DNA from: Pyrinomonadaceae bacterium
GTDB lineage: Bacteria; Acidobacteriota; Blastocatellia; Pyrinomonadales; Pyrinomonadaceae
Direction of reading: 5' to 3'
Assembly: GCA_036277115.1 (NCBI GenBank)
Contig: DASUNM010000023.1
Coordinates: forward strand, 310,001-374,000
Length of the DNA: 64,000 nucleotides
A program made the position numbers and the translations under genes. Below the pieces are notes generated by a model that was not told the origin of the DNA, made no database searches, and saw only the letters and a program-made list of their open reading frames with translations. This document shows positions 50,159-58,273 of this stretch, piece by piece. How positions within the stretch are numbered: position 1 is the first letter of the stretch; the number at the start of each line of letters is the position of its first letter.

Positions 50159-51787
50159 CTACTGTGTTTTGCCGTCAAACGACGCCAGCAGCACCGCGAT
50201 CGCGTCGATTGAATCGCGTCGCAATGCCGATGCATCCGCGTAGTTGTTCAGCATCATCGAGAACACGAGGCGCTCGCCGGCGGCCGTCGTGACATAGCCT
50301 CCCAACGACGCGACTGAACTGAGAGTGCCGGTCTTAGCGCGCACGTTTTTCTCGGCGGGTGTTCCCTTCATGCGATTGCGCAGCGTGCCATCCACGCCGG
50401 CGATCGGCAGCGCATCGCGAAACTGCGCAAAGTACCGGTGCTTCGTCATGAATGTCAGCAACTGGACCGTCGCATCCGCCATGATCAAGTCGCTGCGCGA
50501 CAGGCCCGAACCATCGTCGAGATTCAACTGGCTCTCGTTGACGCCGGCTTGCTTTAGAAAATCACGCACCGCCGCCAGTCCCGCATCCTCATCAGTTTGA
50601 CCGGCACGACGAGTCTCGTCCGCCGGCGGCGCACTCTTTCGCATCTTCCCGAGGGTGCGCAGAATCAATTCAGTGTAGAGATTCTGGCTTGGCTTCAAGG
50701 TGTGCGCGGCAATGTCGTTGAAAGGCGCCGAGGGCAAGCTGGCGATTTCGACAGGGGCCGGTAGCGCGGGCGTCGTCGCACTGGTTGTCTGCGGAACCAT
50801 ACTGCCACCCGACCGCGCATTCACGGTTCGCAGACGCCCATCGATCTTCACGCCCCGCTTGATTAGCGCATCGCGCAGCATCGCGACGAATGCGAGCGCC
50901 GGATCAGGTATCGCTACACCCCCGGTGTATCCATCATCACCAACCGGCAGCGTGCCGGAAATCTCAAGCACATTCGCGCCCACCCCGCGATGAATCCGTA
51001 AATCGCTGCGCGTTCCTTTCGCAGAGGTCGTCGCACGATTAACGATCGTCATGAATGATGTAGCCGGCGGGCCACTGGTGATCGACACCGGCGCGCCGGC
51101 TTTACTACCCGGCCGCACGGTCAAGTCGATTGCGTTGTCGTTCACAGTGAGGGCGCTGACTGGCGCGCCATACGACCATTGCAAATCCTGCCAGGTCCAG
51201 CCGCTGCCGAAGCTGTCACCGTCGAAGTGACTTTCGTCGCCAACCAGGTCGCCTTTAATTCGCTTCACGCCCGCCGCGACGATTCGATCGGCCAGGACGT
51301 TGATACCTTTGAAGTAATCTCCATCATTGAATCGGGCGGCGATGGAAGGATCCCCACGGCCGTAGATGATTAAATCCCCTTTGACCTTTCCTTCGTCGTC
51401 CAGTTTCTCCTTCGCGTACACCGACGTGATGAAGCGATATTCCGGCGTCAACCTATCGAAGGCGGTGGCGACCGTGTAAATCTTCATGTTCGACGCCGGC
51501 CGCACGAGCTTTCTGGAATCCTGCTCAAAAATCACCGCGCCCGTGTCGAGCGAAACAATCTTCACGGCGAAAAAGCCTGCCTCAAGCGCCGGCTGTCGCA
51601 CAATCTGCTCAATTCGCGTTCGTAATTCAGTGAGCGTTTGCGCCGAGCTAATCTCGACCGGAACTCCGCTTGCCGTAACGGTGCTTGTGGTGCGCGGACG
51701 CTGCGACTCCTGAGCAATTGTCAGGCGCGACGACGGTGCGACCAGCAGAAGCGCGATAAGAAGGAATGCTGTACGTCGGAATATCAT
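50159..51787 (-). CDS. dacB: D-alanyl-D-alanine carboxypeptidase/endopeptidase (PBP4 type)
   Basis: This 542-residue periplasmic enzyme has the class C PBP motifs SNMK (in RPASNMKIYTVATAFD), the SxN-like SGLSRSD region and KTG (RAKTGTLSSVASLGGYV). It trims or cleaves peptidoglycan stem peptides. Signal peptide present. Its ATG overlaps the stop of the heptose kinase gene (ATGA), so the two are co-translated. Confidence 0.93.
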   Translation of the reverse strand: MIFRRTAFLLIALLLVAPSSRLTIAQESQRPRTTSTVTASGVPVEISSAQTLTELRTRIEQIVRQPALEAGFFAVKIVSLDTGAVIFEQDSRKLVRPASNMKIYTVATAFDRLTPEYRFITSVYAKEKLDDEGKVKGDLIIYGRGDPSIAARFNDGDYFKGINVLADRIVAAGVKRIKGDLVGDESHFDGDSFGSGWTWQDLQWSYGAPVSALTVNDNAIDLTVRPGSKAGAPVSITSGPPATSFMTIVNRATTSAKGTRSDLRIHRGVGANVLEISGTLPVGDDGYTGGVAIPDPALAFVAMLRDALIKRGVKIDGRLRTVNARSGGSMVPQTTSATTPALPAPVEIASLPSAPFNDIAAHTLKPSQNLYTELILRTLGKMRKSAPPADETRRAGQTDEDAGLAAVRDFLKQAGVNESQLNLDDGSGLSRSDLIMADATVQLLTFMTKHRYFAQFRDALPIAGVDGTLRNRMKGTPAEKNVRAKTGTLSSVASLGGYVTTAAGERLVFSMMLNNYADASALRRDSIDAIAVLLASFDGKTQ

Positions 51788-52773
51788 GATCCAATTGAGT
51801 CCAAAACTTCGTCCATGGTTGCCGTCGCGGTGCCAAGTTTCCCCACGACGATTCCGGCAGCGTAGTTTGCGAGCAGCGCCGCTTCAATTAACGAAGCGCC
51901 GCCCGCCAGCGCCGCCGCCAGAGTCGCGATGACCGTATCGCCTGCGCCGGTGACGTCGTAGACTTCGCGCGCCGTCGTTTCGACATTAACGGGTTCATTA
52001 TCTTTCTCAAAAAGAACCATGCCTCGGTCACCACGCGTAATCAGCACGGCGTCACAAGCCAGACGTTCGCGAATTTTGTGCGCGGCAGTTTGCAGCGCCC
52101 CATCAGAATCTTCTTCAGTATTCGTGAGTCGCAACGCCTCGTGATGATTTGGCGTGACCAGCGTCGCCGGGCGGTAAAAATCAAAATTGCGAATCTTTGG
52201 ATCGACCAGCACCGGCATTTTTTCGTAAGCCGCGGGCAACACCTCACGCAGAACGCGCGGCGTCAGCACCCCTTTATCGTAATCAGACACAACCAGCGCG
52301 TGGGCGTTCGCCAAGGCCGCGTGCGCCGCGCTGATAATTCGCGTTTCAGTATCCGGATCTACTGGCGTTCGGTTCTCGCGGTCCGCACGCACCACCATCT
52401 GATGATGCGCGATGATGCGCGTCTTGATCGTCGTCGGACGCCCATCGGCAGAAACCAGAAACTCATCGCGGTGCAGATTGCTCTTCTCTTTTACTGACAG
52501 TCGAATGCGATCGCCGGCGTAGTCTCTGCCGATGACGCCAATCACACACGCGCCGGCGCCGAGCGCCAGCAGGTTTGCCAGCACATTTGCCGCGCCACCG
52601 AGATGCGTTGACTCGCGCTTGACGTCCACCACCGGCACCGGCGCCTCGGGAGAAATGCGCGAAACGTCGCCCCAGACGAACTCGTCGAGCATGACGTCGC
52701 CGATCACGACCACGTTTCGCCCGCGCATCTGCTGCGCGATTTCCTGCGCGCGTTGTTTAGGTAATGAACTCAC
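51784..52773 (-). CDS. rfaE1: D-glycero-beta-D-manno-heptose-7-phosphate kinase (PfkB family)
   Basis: This 329-residue kinase makes heptose bisphosphate for LPS-core heptose. It has VVIGDVMLDEFVWGDVSRISPEAPVPVVDV, the glycine-rich HLGGAANVLANL, and the ATP/catalytic DVTGAGDTVIATLA with the base Asp. The start and length match the HldE N-terminal kinase domain without the adenylyltransferase half. It is followed by dacB and preceded by the heptosyltransferase gene. Confidence 0.95.
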   Translation of the reverse strand: MSSLPKQRAQEIAQQMRGRNVVVIGDVMLDEFVWGDVSRISPEAPVPVVDVKRESTHLGGAANVLANLLALGAGACVIGVIGRDYAGDRIRLSVKEKSNLHRDEFLVSADGRPTTIKTRIIAHHQMVVRADRENRTPVDPDTETRIISAAHAALANAHALVVSDYDKGVLTPRVLREVLPAAYEKMPVLVDPKIRNFDFYRPATLVTPNHHEALRLTNTEEDSDGALQTAAHKIRERLACDAVLITRGDRGMVLFEKDNEPVNVETTAREVYDVTGAGDTVIATLAAALAGGASLIEAALLANYAAGIVVGKLGTATATMDEVLDSIGS

Positions 52774-52913
52774 TGTTTCTAAACCTGACTGGCATTCTGT
52801 TTTAACTTTGCGATCCTTTGCGCCAATGCGTCTTTGCGTGAACTGCCTCTGTGGAAAGCGGTCGTTTCACGCGAAGGCGCCAAGCCGCAAAGATACGCAA
52901 AGCAAGACACTAC

Positions 52914-54059
52914 CTAAACCTGCCTGATGACCCGATCGATCGCCGAGATGACCCGATCCACCGGCACGCGGAGAATGCATTCGGGCTTTTCAAATTCGCC
53001 GCAGAAATAGCCGGGACACGGTTGACAGGGAAGCTCTTCAAAGACAATTTCGTTCGGCTTCGTCGTCCAGGGCCGCCAATGATTTCGGTTTGAAGAGCCG
53101 AAAATAACGACACAGGGCGCGCCCGCCGCTGCCGCGATGTGCGCGATCCCGCTGTCGTTGCCGATGAAGAGTTGCGCCCGCGACGCGAGCGCGGTGACCT
53201 CCGGTAACGAAAGATCGTGCAGCGAGATGGGCGACGAGGTTTGCGACTGAAGCGCATCCGCCACGCCTTTTTCATGCGGCGCCACGACGACAATCGGACG
53301 CAGATTACGTTTGTTCAGGTCTTCCGCGACGCGCGCAAAGTTTTCCGTTGCCCACTGCTTGGTAGCAAACGCGGCGGTCGGATGAATCAAGGCGAAGGGC
53401 TCTCCCCGATCAAATCCATCGAAGCCCGCGGAGCGAAGTTTCTCTGCCGCGGATCTTGTGGCGGACTCGGTCACACCCAAACGTGTCGGCGGCCGATCCG
53501 TCACCGGCACGCCGGTCCAACCAATCAACGCCAATTGTTGCTCAACCGAATGCAGCGTGGGCCTTTGCCAGATTTGCAGAGGCGAGGGCGCGACGTGATT
53601 GTGCAAACGTGCGTATTGATAGTTTTCGAAACCGACGCGATGCTTTGCGCCGGTGGCGCGCGTCAGAAAAGTTGCGGTCGTGCCACCGTGCAGGTTGTAA
53701 ACGACATCGTAGTGCGCGGCGCGCAACTCGCGGGCGATTCGTGCGCGGGCCGATGTGCTCTCTTTCGGAATCGTGATCACCCGATCGATCACGTCCAGAC
53801 CGTCAAAGACCGGCGCCACCCAATCTTCCAGCAACACGTCGATTTGCACATGCGGTACGAATCGTCGCAGGGCGAACAATGCAGGGGTGGTGAGCACTGA
53901 GTCGCCGATGGATCTGAGGCGAATCACCAGGACGCGTTTTACTTCCGACCAGTCCCAGCGAGCGGCCGCGAGCGGCTGAGGTTCCGAGGTCTCCTGATCG
54001 GCGAAAGCCAGGTGACGAACGCTCGGTGAAGCTTCAATTATTTCCCGCAGGCTGTTCAT
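52914..54059 (-). CDS. Glycosyltransferase family 9 (heptosyltransferase)
   Basis: This 381-residue GT-B enzyme has RLRSIGDSVLTTPALFALRRF at the N-terminus and IHPTAAFATKQWATENFARV, then GNDSGIAHIAAAAGAPCVVIFGSSNRNHW at the donor site. It probably adds heptose (or a related sugar) to the LPS inner core. The C-terminal Cys cluster (CQPCPGYFCGEFEKPEC) is common in this family. It lies upstream of the heptose kinase. Confidence 0.92.
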   Translation of the reverse strand: MNSLREIIEASPSVRHLAFADQETSEPQPLAAARWDWSEVKRVLVIRLRSIGDSVLTTPALFALRRFVPHVQIDVLLEDWVAPVFDGLDVIDRVITIPKESTSARARIARELRAAHYDVVYNLHGGTTATFLTRATGAKHRVGFENYQYARLHNHVAPSPLQIWQRPTLHSVEQQLALIGWTGVPVTDRPPTRLGVTESATRSAAEKLRSAGFDGFDRGEPFALIHPTAAFATKQWATENFARVAEDLNKRNLRPIVVVAPHEKGVADALQSQTSSPISLHDLSLPEVTALASRAQLFIGNDSGIAHIAAAAGAPCVVIFGSSNRNHWRPWTTKPNEIVFEELPCQPCPGYFCGEFEKPECILRVPVDRVISAIDRVIRQV

Positions 54060-54068
54060 CGTGTGACG

Positions 54069-54133
54069 GGTACGCACGCCTCAGGCGTGCTCATGAGTCG
54101 TTCGCGGGAAAGCACGCTGGAAGCGTGCGTACC
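54069..54133. repeat. Paired inverted element, GGTACGCACGCC family
   Basis: GGTACGCACGCCTCAGGCGT is answered by CACGCTGGAAGCGTGCGTACC. It fills the gap between the heptosyltransferase start and the Trm112-like gene's stop. Confidence 0.85.
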
Positions 54134-54135
54134 GA

Positions 54136-54309
54136 TCATTCATCCTCGATGGTCGCTTCGTCGATCAGCATCACCGGAATGTCGTCGCGAATCGGATAGA
54201 CGCGCCGGCACGAGACACACTTCAATCCGGTGCCGTCGGGCCTCAACTCGACCTTTGCATGACACGCCGGACAAACCAGAATTTCGAGCAACTGTTCGCT
54301 GATTGCCAT
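54136..54309 (-). CDS. Trm112-like zinc-finger protein
   Basis: This 57-residue protein has LVCPACHAKVELRPDGTGLKCVSCRRVYPIRDDIPVML, the Trm112/YcaR (UPF0434) pattern. Its two CxxC pairs bind zinc. In bacteria such proteins are small accessory factors of unclear role, often near LPS genes. The upstream 60 codons of the open frame look unrelated, so the start is at 54309. Confidence 0.9.
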   Translation of the reverse strand: MAISEQLLEILVCPACHAKVELRPDGTGLKCVSCRRVYPIRDDIPVMLIDEATIEDE

Positions 54310-54412
54310 ACTCAAAATCTCAGAAGTCTTGTTCGCATAAGAAGGCAGCAAGCTTAGCAGTATTGCCCGAATAGTTGTAGCGGCTGTAGTACAATGCGAC
54401 TCGACGTTCGCC

Positions 54413-55015
54413 ATGGCGATGATTAACGAAAAATTTGGCTCGCGAGTGACCAGCGCCTGGAACGATTTGCGCCCGCAAACCCGCACCTTGCTTGAGCGTG
54501 CGTGGCAATCGACGCCGGCCGCGCCGGCCGAACAGTTCCGCGCCTACGACCCGCGCGCCGACCGCGAGCTAAGCAAACTCCTGGCGGCGCTTGATGACCG
54601 CACTCAGCGCAAGGACGCCGGGGCCGAAGACGATTCCGCACAAGAGGCGCGGCGGCTGGCGGATACATGCGTGCAGATGCTGACCCACCAGACGCAGTCT
54701 GCGGAAGTTTTCGGGCAGCTGATTCAACGGGCGCACGAGCGGCAGCAGTTTGCGCGGCTGGATGAGCTTGCGAATGGAATGGCGGTGCGACTCGCTCCCA
54801 GCGAGTTGTGCGACATGGCGCGCTCGCAAAACGTCGTAGTACGCGCGCTGGCCAATGAAGTGTTGACGCAGGCGCCACCGTCACTGCTGCGGGCGCTGCT
54901 TCACGATCCGATCGATGCGGACGTGGCGCGCTCAGTGCTTGAGCGGCAGGCGCACGAGTTCGGCTTGGAAGAAGCGAAACGAACTTTGCGCGAAATCGAC
55001 GAGTTTGGCGGTTAG
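54413..55015 (+). CDS. Conserved helical protein of unknown function
   Basis: This 200-residue, Ala/Leu/Arg-rich soluble protein has repeated helical stretches (ELSKLLAALDDRTQRK, LLRALLHDPIDADVARSVLERQAHEFGLEEAKRTLREIDEF). The pattern resembles HEAT-like repeats, but I cannot name a family. It is the more plausible coding strand of this region because a competing minus-strand ORF is Arg/Ala-rich without structure. It is divergent from the Trm112-like gene. Confidence 0.6.
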   Translation: MAMINEKFGSRVTSAWNDLRPQTRTLLERAWQSTPAAPAEQFRAYDPRADRELSKLLAALDDRTQRKDAGAEDDSAQEARRLADTCVQMLTHQTQSAEVFGQLIQRAHERQQFARLDELANGMAVRLAPSELCDMARSQNVVVRALANEVLTQAPPSLLRALLHDPIDADVARSVLERQAHEFGLEEAKRTLREIDEFGG

Positions 55016-55087
55016 CACGTCCGTAAAGCGTCAACGCACACTTCCACCCACACCTTTCGATTCAAACTTAATTCTGCGAACTAAATT

Positions 55088-55387
55088 TTATTCAGGCTGG
55101 CCTTTGCAGTTCGGCCCAAACAGAGCGGGGATCTTCTGACTAATCACCGGATACTTCGGCGCTTCGTCAATGTTGATTTGCAACCACTCGGAATAATTTT
55201 CCGGAAGACTGGTGTCGGCGTAGATGGCTTCGACGGGACACTCGGGAACGCACGCGTCGCAATCAATGCACGTGTCGGCGTTGATATAAAGACGATCTGT
55301 TAATTCGTGAAATGCTTCGACCGGACAAACCGCAGCGCAATCGGTGTACTTGCAATCAACACACGGTTCAACAACAACGTACGTCAT
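55088..55387 (-). CDS. fdxA: 7Fe ferredoxin ([3Fe-4S][4Fe-4S], FdxA type)
   Basis: This 99-residue electron carrier has MTYVVVEPCVDCKYTDCAAVCPVEAF and CIDCDACVPECPVEAI. By comparison with Azotobacter FdI, Cys9, Cys17 and Cys50 would bind the 3Fe cluster and Cys21, Cys40, Cys43 and Cys46 the 4Fe cluster. The C-terminal extension (WLQINIDEAPKYPVISQK) is typical. Single gene. Confidence 0.93.
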   Translation of the reverse strand: MTYVVVEPCVDCKYTDCAAVCPVEAFHELTDRLYINADTCIDCDACVPECPVEAIYADTSLPENYSEWLQINIDEAPKYPVISQKIPALFGPNCKGQPE

Positions 55388-55467
55388 TCAGGGATGACTC
55401 CTTTCAACAAGTGCAATTGTTTATGATCTATCGCGATGAATGTCAACTGAAAATTTATTTTGAGTTG

Positions 55468-55578
55468 TGTCAGTACCGCGAGCGGTAGCGACCGGATCGT
55501 GCGAGCAACTCCTTAAGAGCGCGCATAAAACTTTAAAGTCGTTATTCGATCCGGTCGCTACCGCTCTCGGTACTGACA
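55468..55578. repeat. Inverted pair of 32-bp arms, GTCAGTACCG family
   Basis: TGTCAGTACCGCGAGCGGTA continues to GACCGGATCG on the left and is mirrored almost perfectly on the right, around a core of about 47 nt. It covers most of the gap between fdxA and the DUF445 gene. Confidence 0.9.
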
Positions 55579-55582
55579 CGTT

Positions 55583-57124
55583 TTATTTCGGCACATAGGT
55601 AAACCAAAAATAGATCGCCTGCGCCACGCCGATCCAAAAGCCGATGATGGCGCCGAACATTTCGATCGTCTTCAGATGATGCCTGGCTACCATCAGCACT
55701 AACTCTTCCAACTTATCGATCGGGTAGTCGGAAACCTTCTTGCGCACTACTCCCCCAACGTCGAATTCGGCGATCGCCGCCGGCAAACGTTCGCGTGCGG
55801 CCGCCGTAATTTTTCCGGTGAGCGCCACGCTCGCTTTCTCGATAGCTCCTTCGGGCATGTGATCGGCGAGCCGGCCAATCGGCGAAACCAAGAACCGTTC
55901 AATCTGCGAGCTTAGAATTCCATTAATTGTCCGCGCCGTGTCGTCCCGCGCCAGCACGGTCAGCAAGCTGCCGGTCAAGAACTTCTTCACCCGGGGCGCT
56001 GATTCCGGATTCAGCCTCTCGAGCAGTTCACGCAGGGTTTGGGGCCGCAAACGCGCGACTGCGTCCGTCAGGTACGTCGAAACCGATCGCGCCAGTTCCG
56101 GACTGCGGGCCATGGCCACAAATCTGGCGCCTGCTTCACGGCGAATAGTCTCAAATCGCTCAGAAGAAACCTGGCCAACCAATTCGCTCAAAGGCCGGGT
56201 CATGAAATTATCGACCGTCGTGTTTATGAAGACTGTGGCTTCGCTCGCGAACGCCGGCCCGCGCAGATATTCATCAACGCGTCGCGGCATGGTCGCGTGA
56301 ACCAGGTCGTCAACTTCCTGGTAGATGCGCTCGCGCGAGATGAAAATCTTTTTCAGGAAGGAAAGGTCGCGGTAGTAATCATCGACTTCACGTTTAATCA
56401 GTCCGCCGATCTGATTGCGCGTGGTCGGACTGGTGACAATCTCAGCCAGCTGATCCGCAATCGGCCCGACCTGTTGCGTAATGCGATCTTTGATCAGGGC
56501 CACAGTTTCCGGCGTGAACATCTCGGCCAAAGACGCATGCGTGCCGGCGAGATCGCCGAGTCGTTCGCTCACGAACGAACTGACATTTGCTTCGAACCGT
56601 TCGTCGTTGACGAGATCGGTAAAGCGTCCCTCGGCAAACCCGAGGACTTGCGTGAACGTCTCTTCGCTGACGGTTTCGTTCAGCCGCCGCTCGAGCAGGC
56701 TATCAACCTGACGATCGACAAAGCTCTCGATCGCTTCAGCCGTTTGGTCACTCTTCAAGACCGATGCGATGTGTTCCGCGAGCCGGTATTGCAACGCCGC
56801 AATCGTATCGAGCACCGGCGCGCGCGCGCCCGTAGGCAACGCTTCGATCAGCGACGGATAGGCGGTTGACAGCAGTTCGGTCGTATACGAATTAACAAAG
56901 CCTTCGACCTTACGTTCGAAGAATCCCGTTTCGAACAGCGCCTGGAAGACTGTTTCCTGCGAAACGAGTTCGTTGCCGACCGCGTTCCCGATTGATTGGG
57001 CCAGCCGCTCGCGATGACGCGGAATCATTCCCTGCGGCCAAATCGTGATGCCGAGAAGTTTCACCGGCTTATACGGGTGAAACAGCATCCAGATTGCGAG
57101 CCACGCCGCGCCGTAACCATGCAC
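55583..57124 (-). CDS. DUF445 family membrane protein
   Basis: The annotated GTG start gives 513 residues: WLAIWMLFHPYKPVKLLGITIWPQGMIPRHRERLAQSIG at the N-terminus, long helical repeats rich in charged residues, and a C-terminal membrane segment (MFGAIIGFWIGVAQAIYFWF). That fits YheB/DUF445 proteins, which span the envelope as helical bundles. The frame continues upstream with TTFKILISIAIIVIATVH, a clear membrane helix, but has no ATG/GTG/TTG there. Translation may begin at a near-cognate ATC (57181-57179) that has GGAG upstream. Confidence 0.85.
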   Translation of the reverse strand: MHGYGAAWLAIWMLFHPYKPVKLLGITIWPQGMIPRHRERLAQSIGNAVGNELVSQETVFQALFETGFFERKVEGFVNSYTTELLSTAYPSLIEALPTGARAPVLDTIAALQYRLAEHIASVLKSDQTAEAIESFVDRQVDSLLERRLNETVSEETFTQVLGFAEGRFTDLVNDERFEANVSSFVSERLGDLAGTHASLAEMFTPETVALIKDRITQQVGPIADQLAEIVTSPTTRNQIGGLIKREVDDYYRDLSFLKKIFISRERIYQEVDDLVHATMPRRVDEYLRGPAFASEATVFINTTVDNFMTRPLSELVGQVSSERFETIRREAGARFVAMARSPELARSVSTYLTDAVARLRPQTLRELLERLNPESAPRVKKFLTGSLLTVLARDDTARTINGILSSQIERFLVSPIGRLADHMPEGAIEKASVALTGKITAAARERLPAAIAEFDVGGVVRKKVSDYPIDKLEELVLMVARHHLKTIEMFGAIIGFWIGVAQAIYFWFTYVPK

Positions 57125-57224
57125 CGTCGCAATTACGATGATGGCGATGCTGATTAGAATTTTGAAGGTAGTTGGATCGATGGTAGTGCTCCAAACGGCG
57201 GTTTCGAATAGCCGCTTCCCTGGT

Positions 57225-58214
57225 TCAATTAGATTTCTTTTTGGGTACCTCTATGGCTGGTGGGTATAGAAAGTAACCTGGCCGTGAAATAGCAATATGC
57301 TTCTTGTCTGGCGCGTCAATAACCTTCACTTCGATCTTGCGGAATTTGTCCTGACCACCGGTGTTGTTGGGCTCGAAGCCAATTAAGTATTGGCCCCGCA
57401 GGTCCTTAGTCGTCTCATTCAAAGCCTCCGCCAGCTCGCTGGGCTTGGTGGGGAAGAAGACGCGCCCCCCGCTTTCACCTGCAATCTTTTTCAGTAATTT
57501 CTCCGCTTTTTCTTTCTGACCCGGTCTCATGTAGCTTGCGCGATCCAGGTGCACGGTAATTCCAATGAGAAACAACTGTACGTCAGTACTACGTAAAAGC
57601 TTAACCAGCTGCTCAACTTTGTAGTAACTAGCTCGCTCCTCACCGTCAGAGAACATGACGACTGCGCGCCGAAGCGACGTGTCACCCGCCTTGTATTCGG
57701 CTGCCGTCTGAACTGCCACATACATCGCGTCAACCACGGCGGTCTGGCCCTGTTCAACGTAGAGACCGTCTAAGCCACGAAAGAGTTTGCTCTTATCAGA
57801 CGTAAAGTCTTCGACCTTCTCGATCTTGCCGCTACTAATGAACCTCATCAGCATGGTCTCGTCCAGGTCGCGGTTCTGATTGACGAGCATTTTGCTTGCT
57901 TCAATCACAGGTTCCAGCAGGTCCTTGAATGACCCGGACGTGTCAATGGCGACGACATACTTGACGGGCCTGCTGTCCTTTTCAAAAAGGGTCAAAGTCT
58001 GGGGTACTTTGTCCTCGAGAAGTTGCAGATCCTCCTTCTTGATGTCACCAACCGAATGATTGGATTGATCAGTCACGATCAGGCTCATTTTGACAGTGCG
58101 CGCCGCCGGCGGATTTGGGGATGGCGCTGTTGACCCTTGCGCCAACGCGGCCGCGGGCAACGCCGAAACAAGTCCAACCAAAATTATGTGGCGAAGGAGA
58201 TTTGTGAAAAACAT
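57225..58214 (-). CDS. Exported VWA domain protein, VWFA-related acidobacterial type
   Basis: This 329-residue protein has a signal peptide (ALAQG), a short Ig-like stretch (VTDQSNHSVGDIKKEDLQLLEDKVPQTLT), and a von Willebrand factor A domain with the MIDAS motif AIDTSGS and MFSDGEE. The order matches the VWFA-related family common in Acidobacteriota. It is thought to take part in protein contacts at the cell surface. It starts near the TPR protein's stop on the same strand. Confidence 0.9.
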   Translation of the reverse strand: MFFTNLLRHIILVGLVSALPAAALAQGSTAPSPNPPAARTVKMSLIVTDQSNHSVGDIKKEDLQLLEDKVPQTLTLFEKDSRPVKYVVAIDTSGSFKDLLEPVIEASKMLVNQNRDLDETMLMRFISSGKIEKVEDFTSDKSKLFRGLDGLYVEQGQTAVVDAMYVAVQTAAEYKAGDTSLRRAVVMFSDGEERASYYKVEQLVKLLRSTDVQLFLIGITVHLDRASYMRPGQKEKAEKLLKKIAGESGGRVFFPTKPSELAEALNETTKDLRGQYLIGFEPNNTGGQDKFRKIEVKVIDAPDKKHIAISRPGYFLYPPAIEVPKKKSN

Positions 58215-58273
58215 CGTGTGGCTTCTGTAGTCTCTTGCACACGGAACTATGTTCTGTGTTTGCGATTCTGAGC

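Noticed and set aside
52914..53093. Cys cluster at the C-terminus of the heptosyltransferase as a novel metal site
   Set aside because: Similar Cys clusters are common at this place in GT9 heptosyltransferases, so it is not unusual.
54136..54486. 116-residue version of the Trm112-like protein
   Set aside because: The upstream half of the frame is unrelated in composition, and the family is about 60 residues, so the start at 54309 is preferred.
54423..55034. 203-residue ORF on the minus strand opposite the helical unknown protein
   Set aside because: Composition is Arg/Ala/Pro-rich with no structured pattern, while the plus frame has regular helical periodicity. It looks like a GC-driven shadow.
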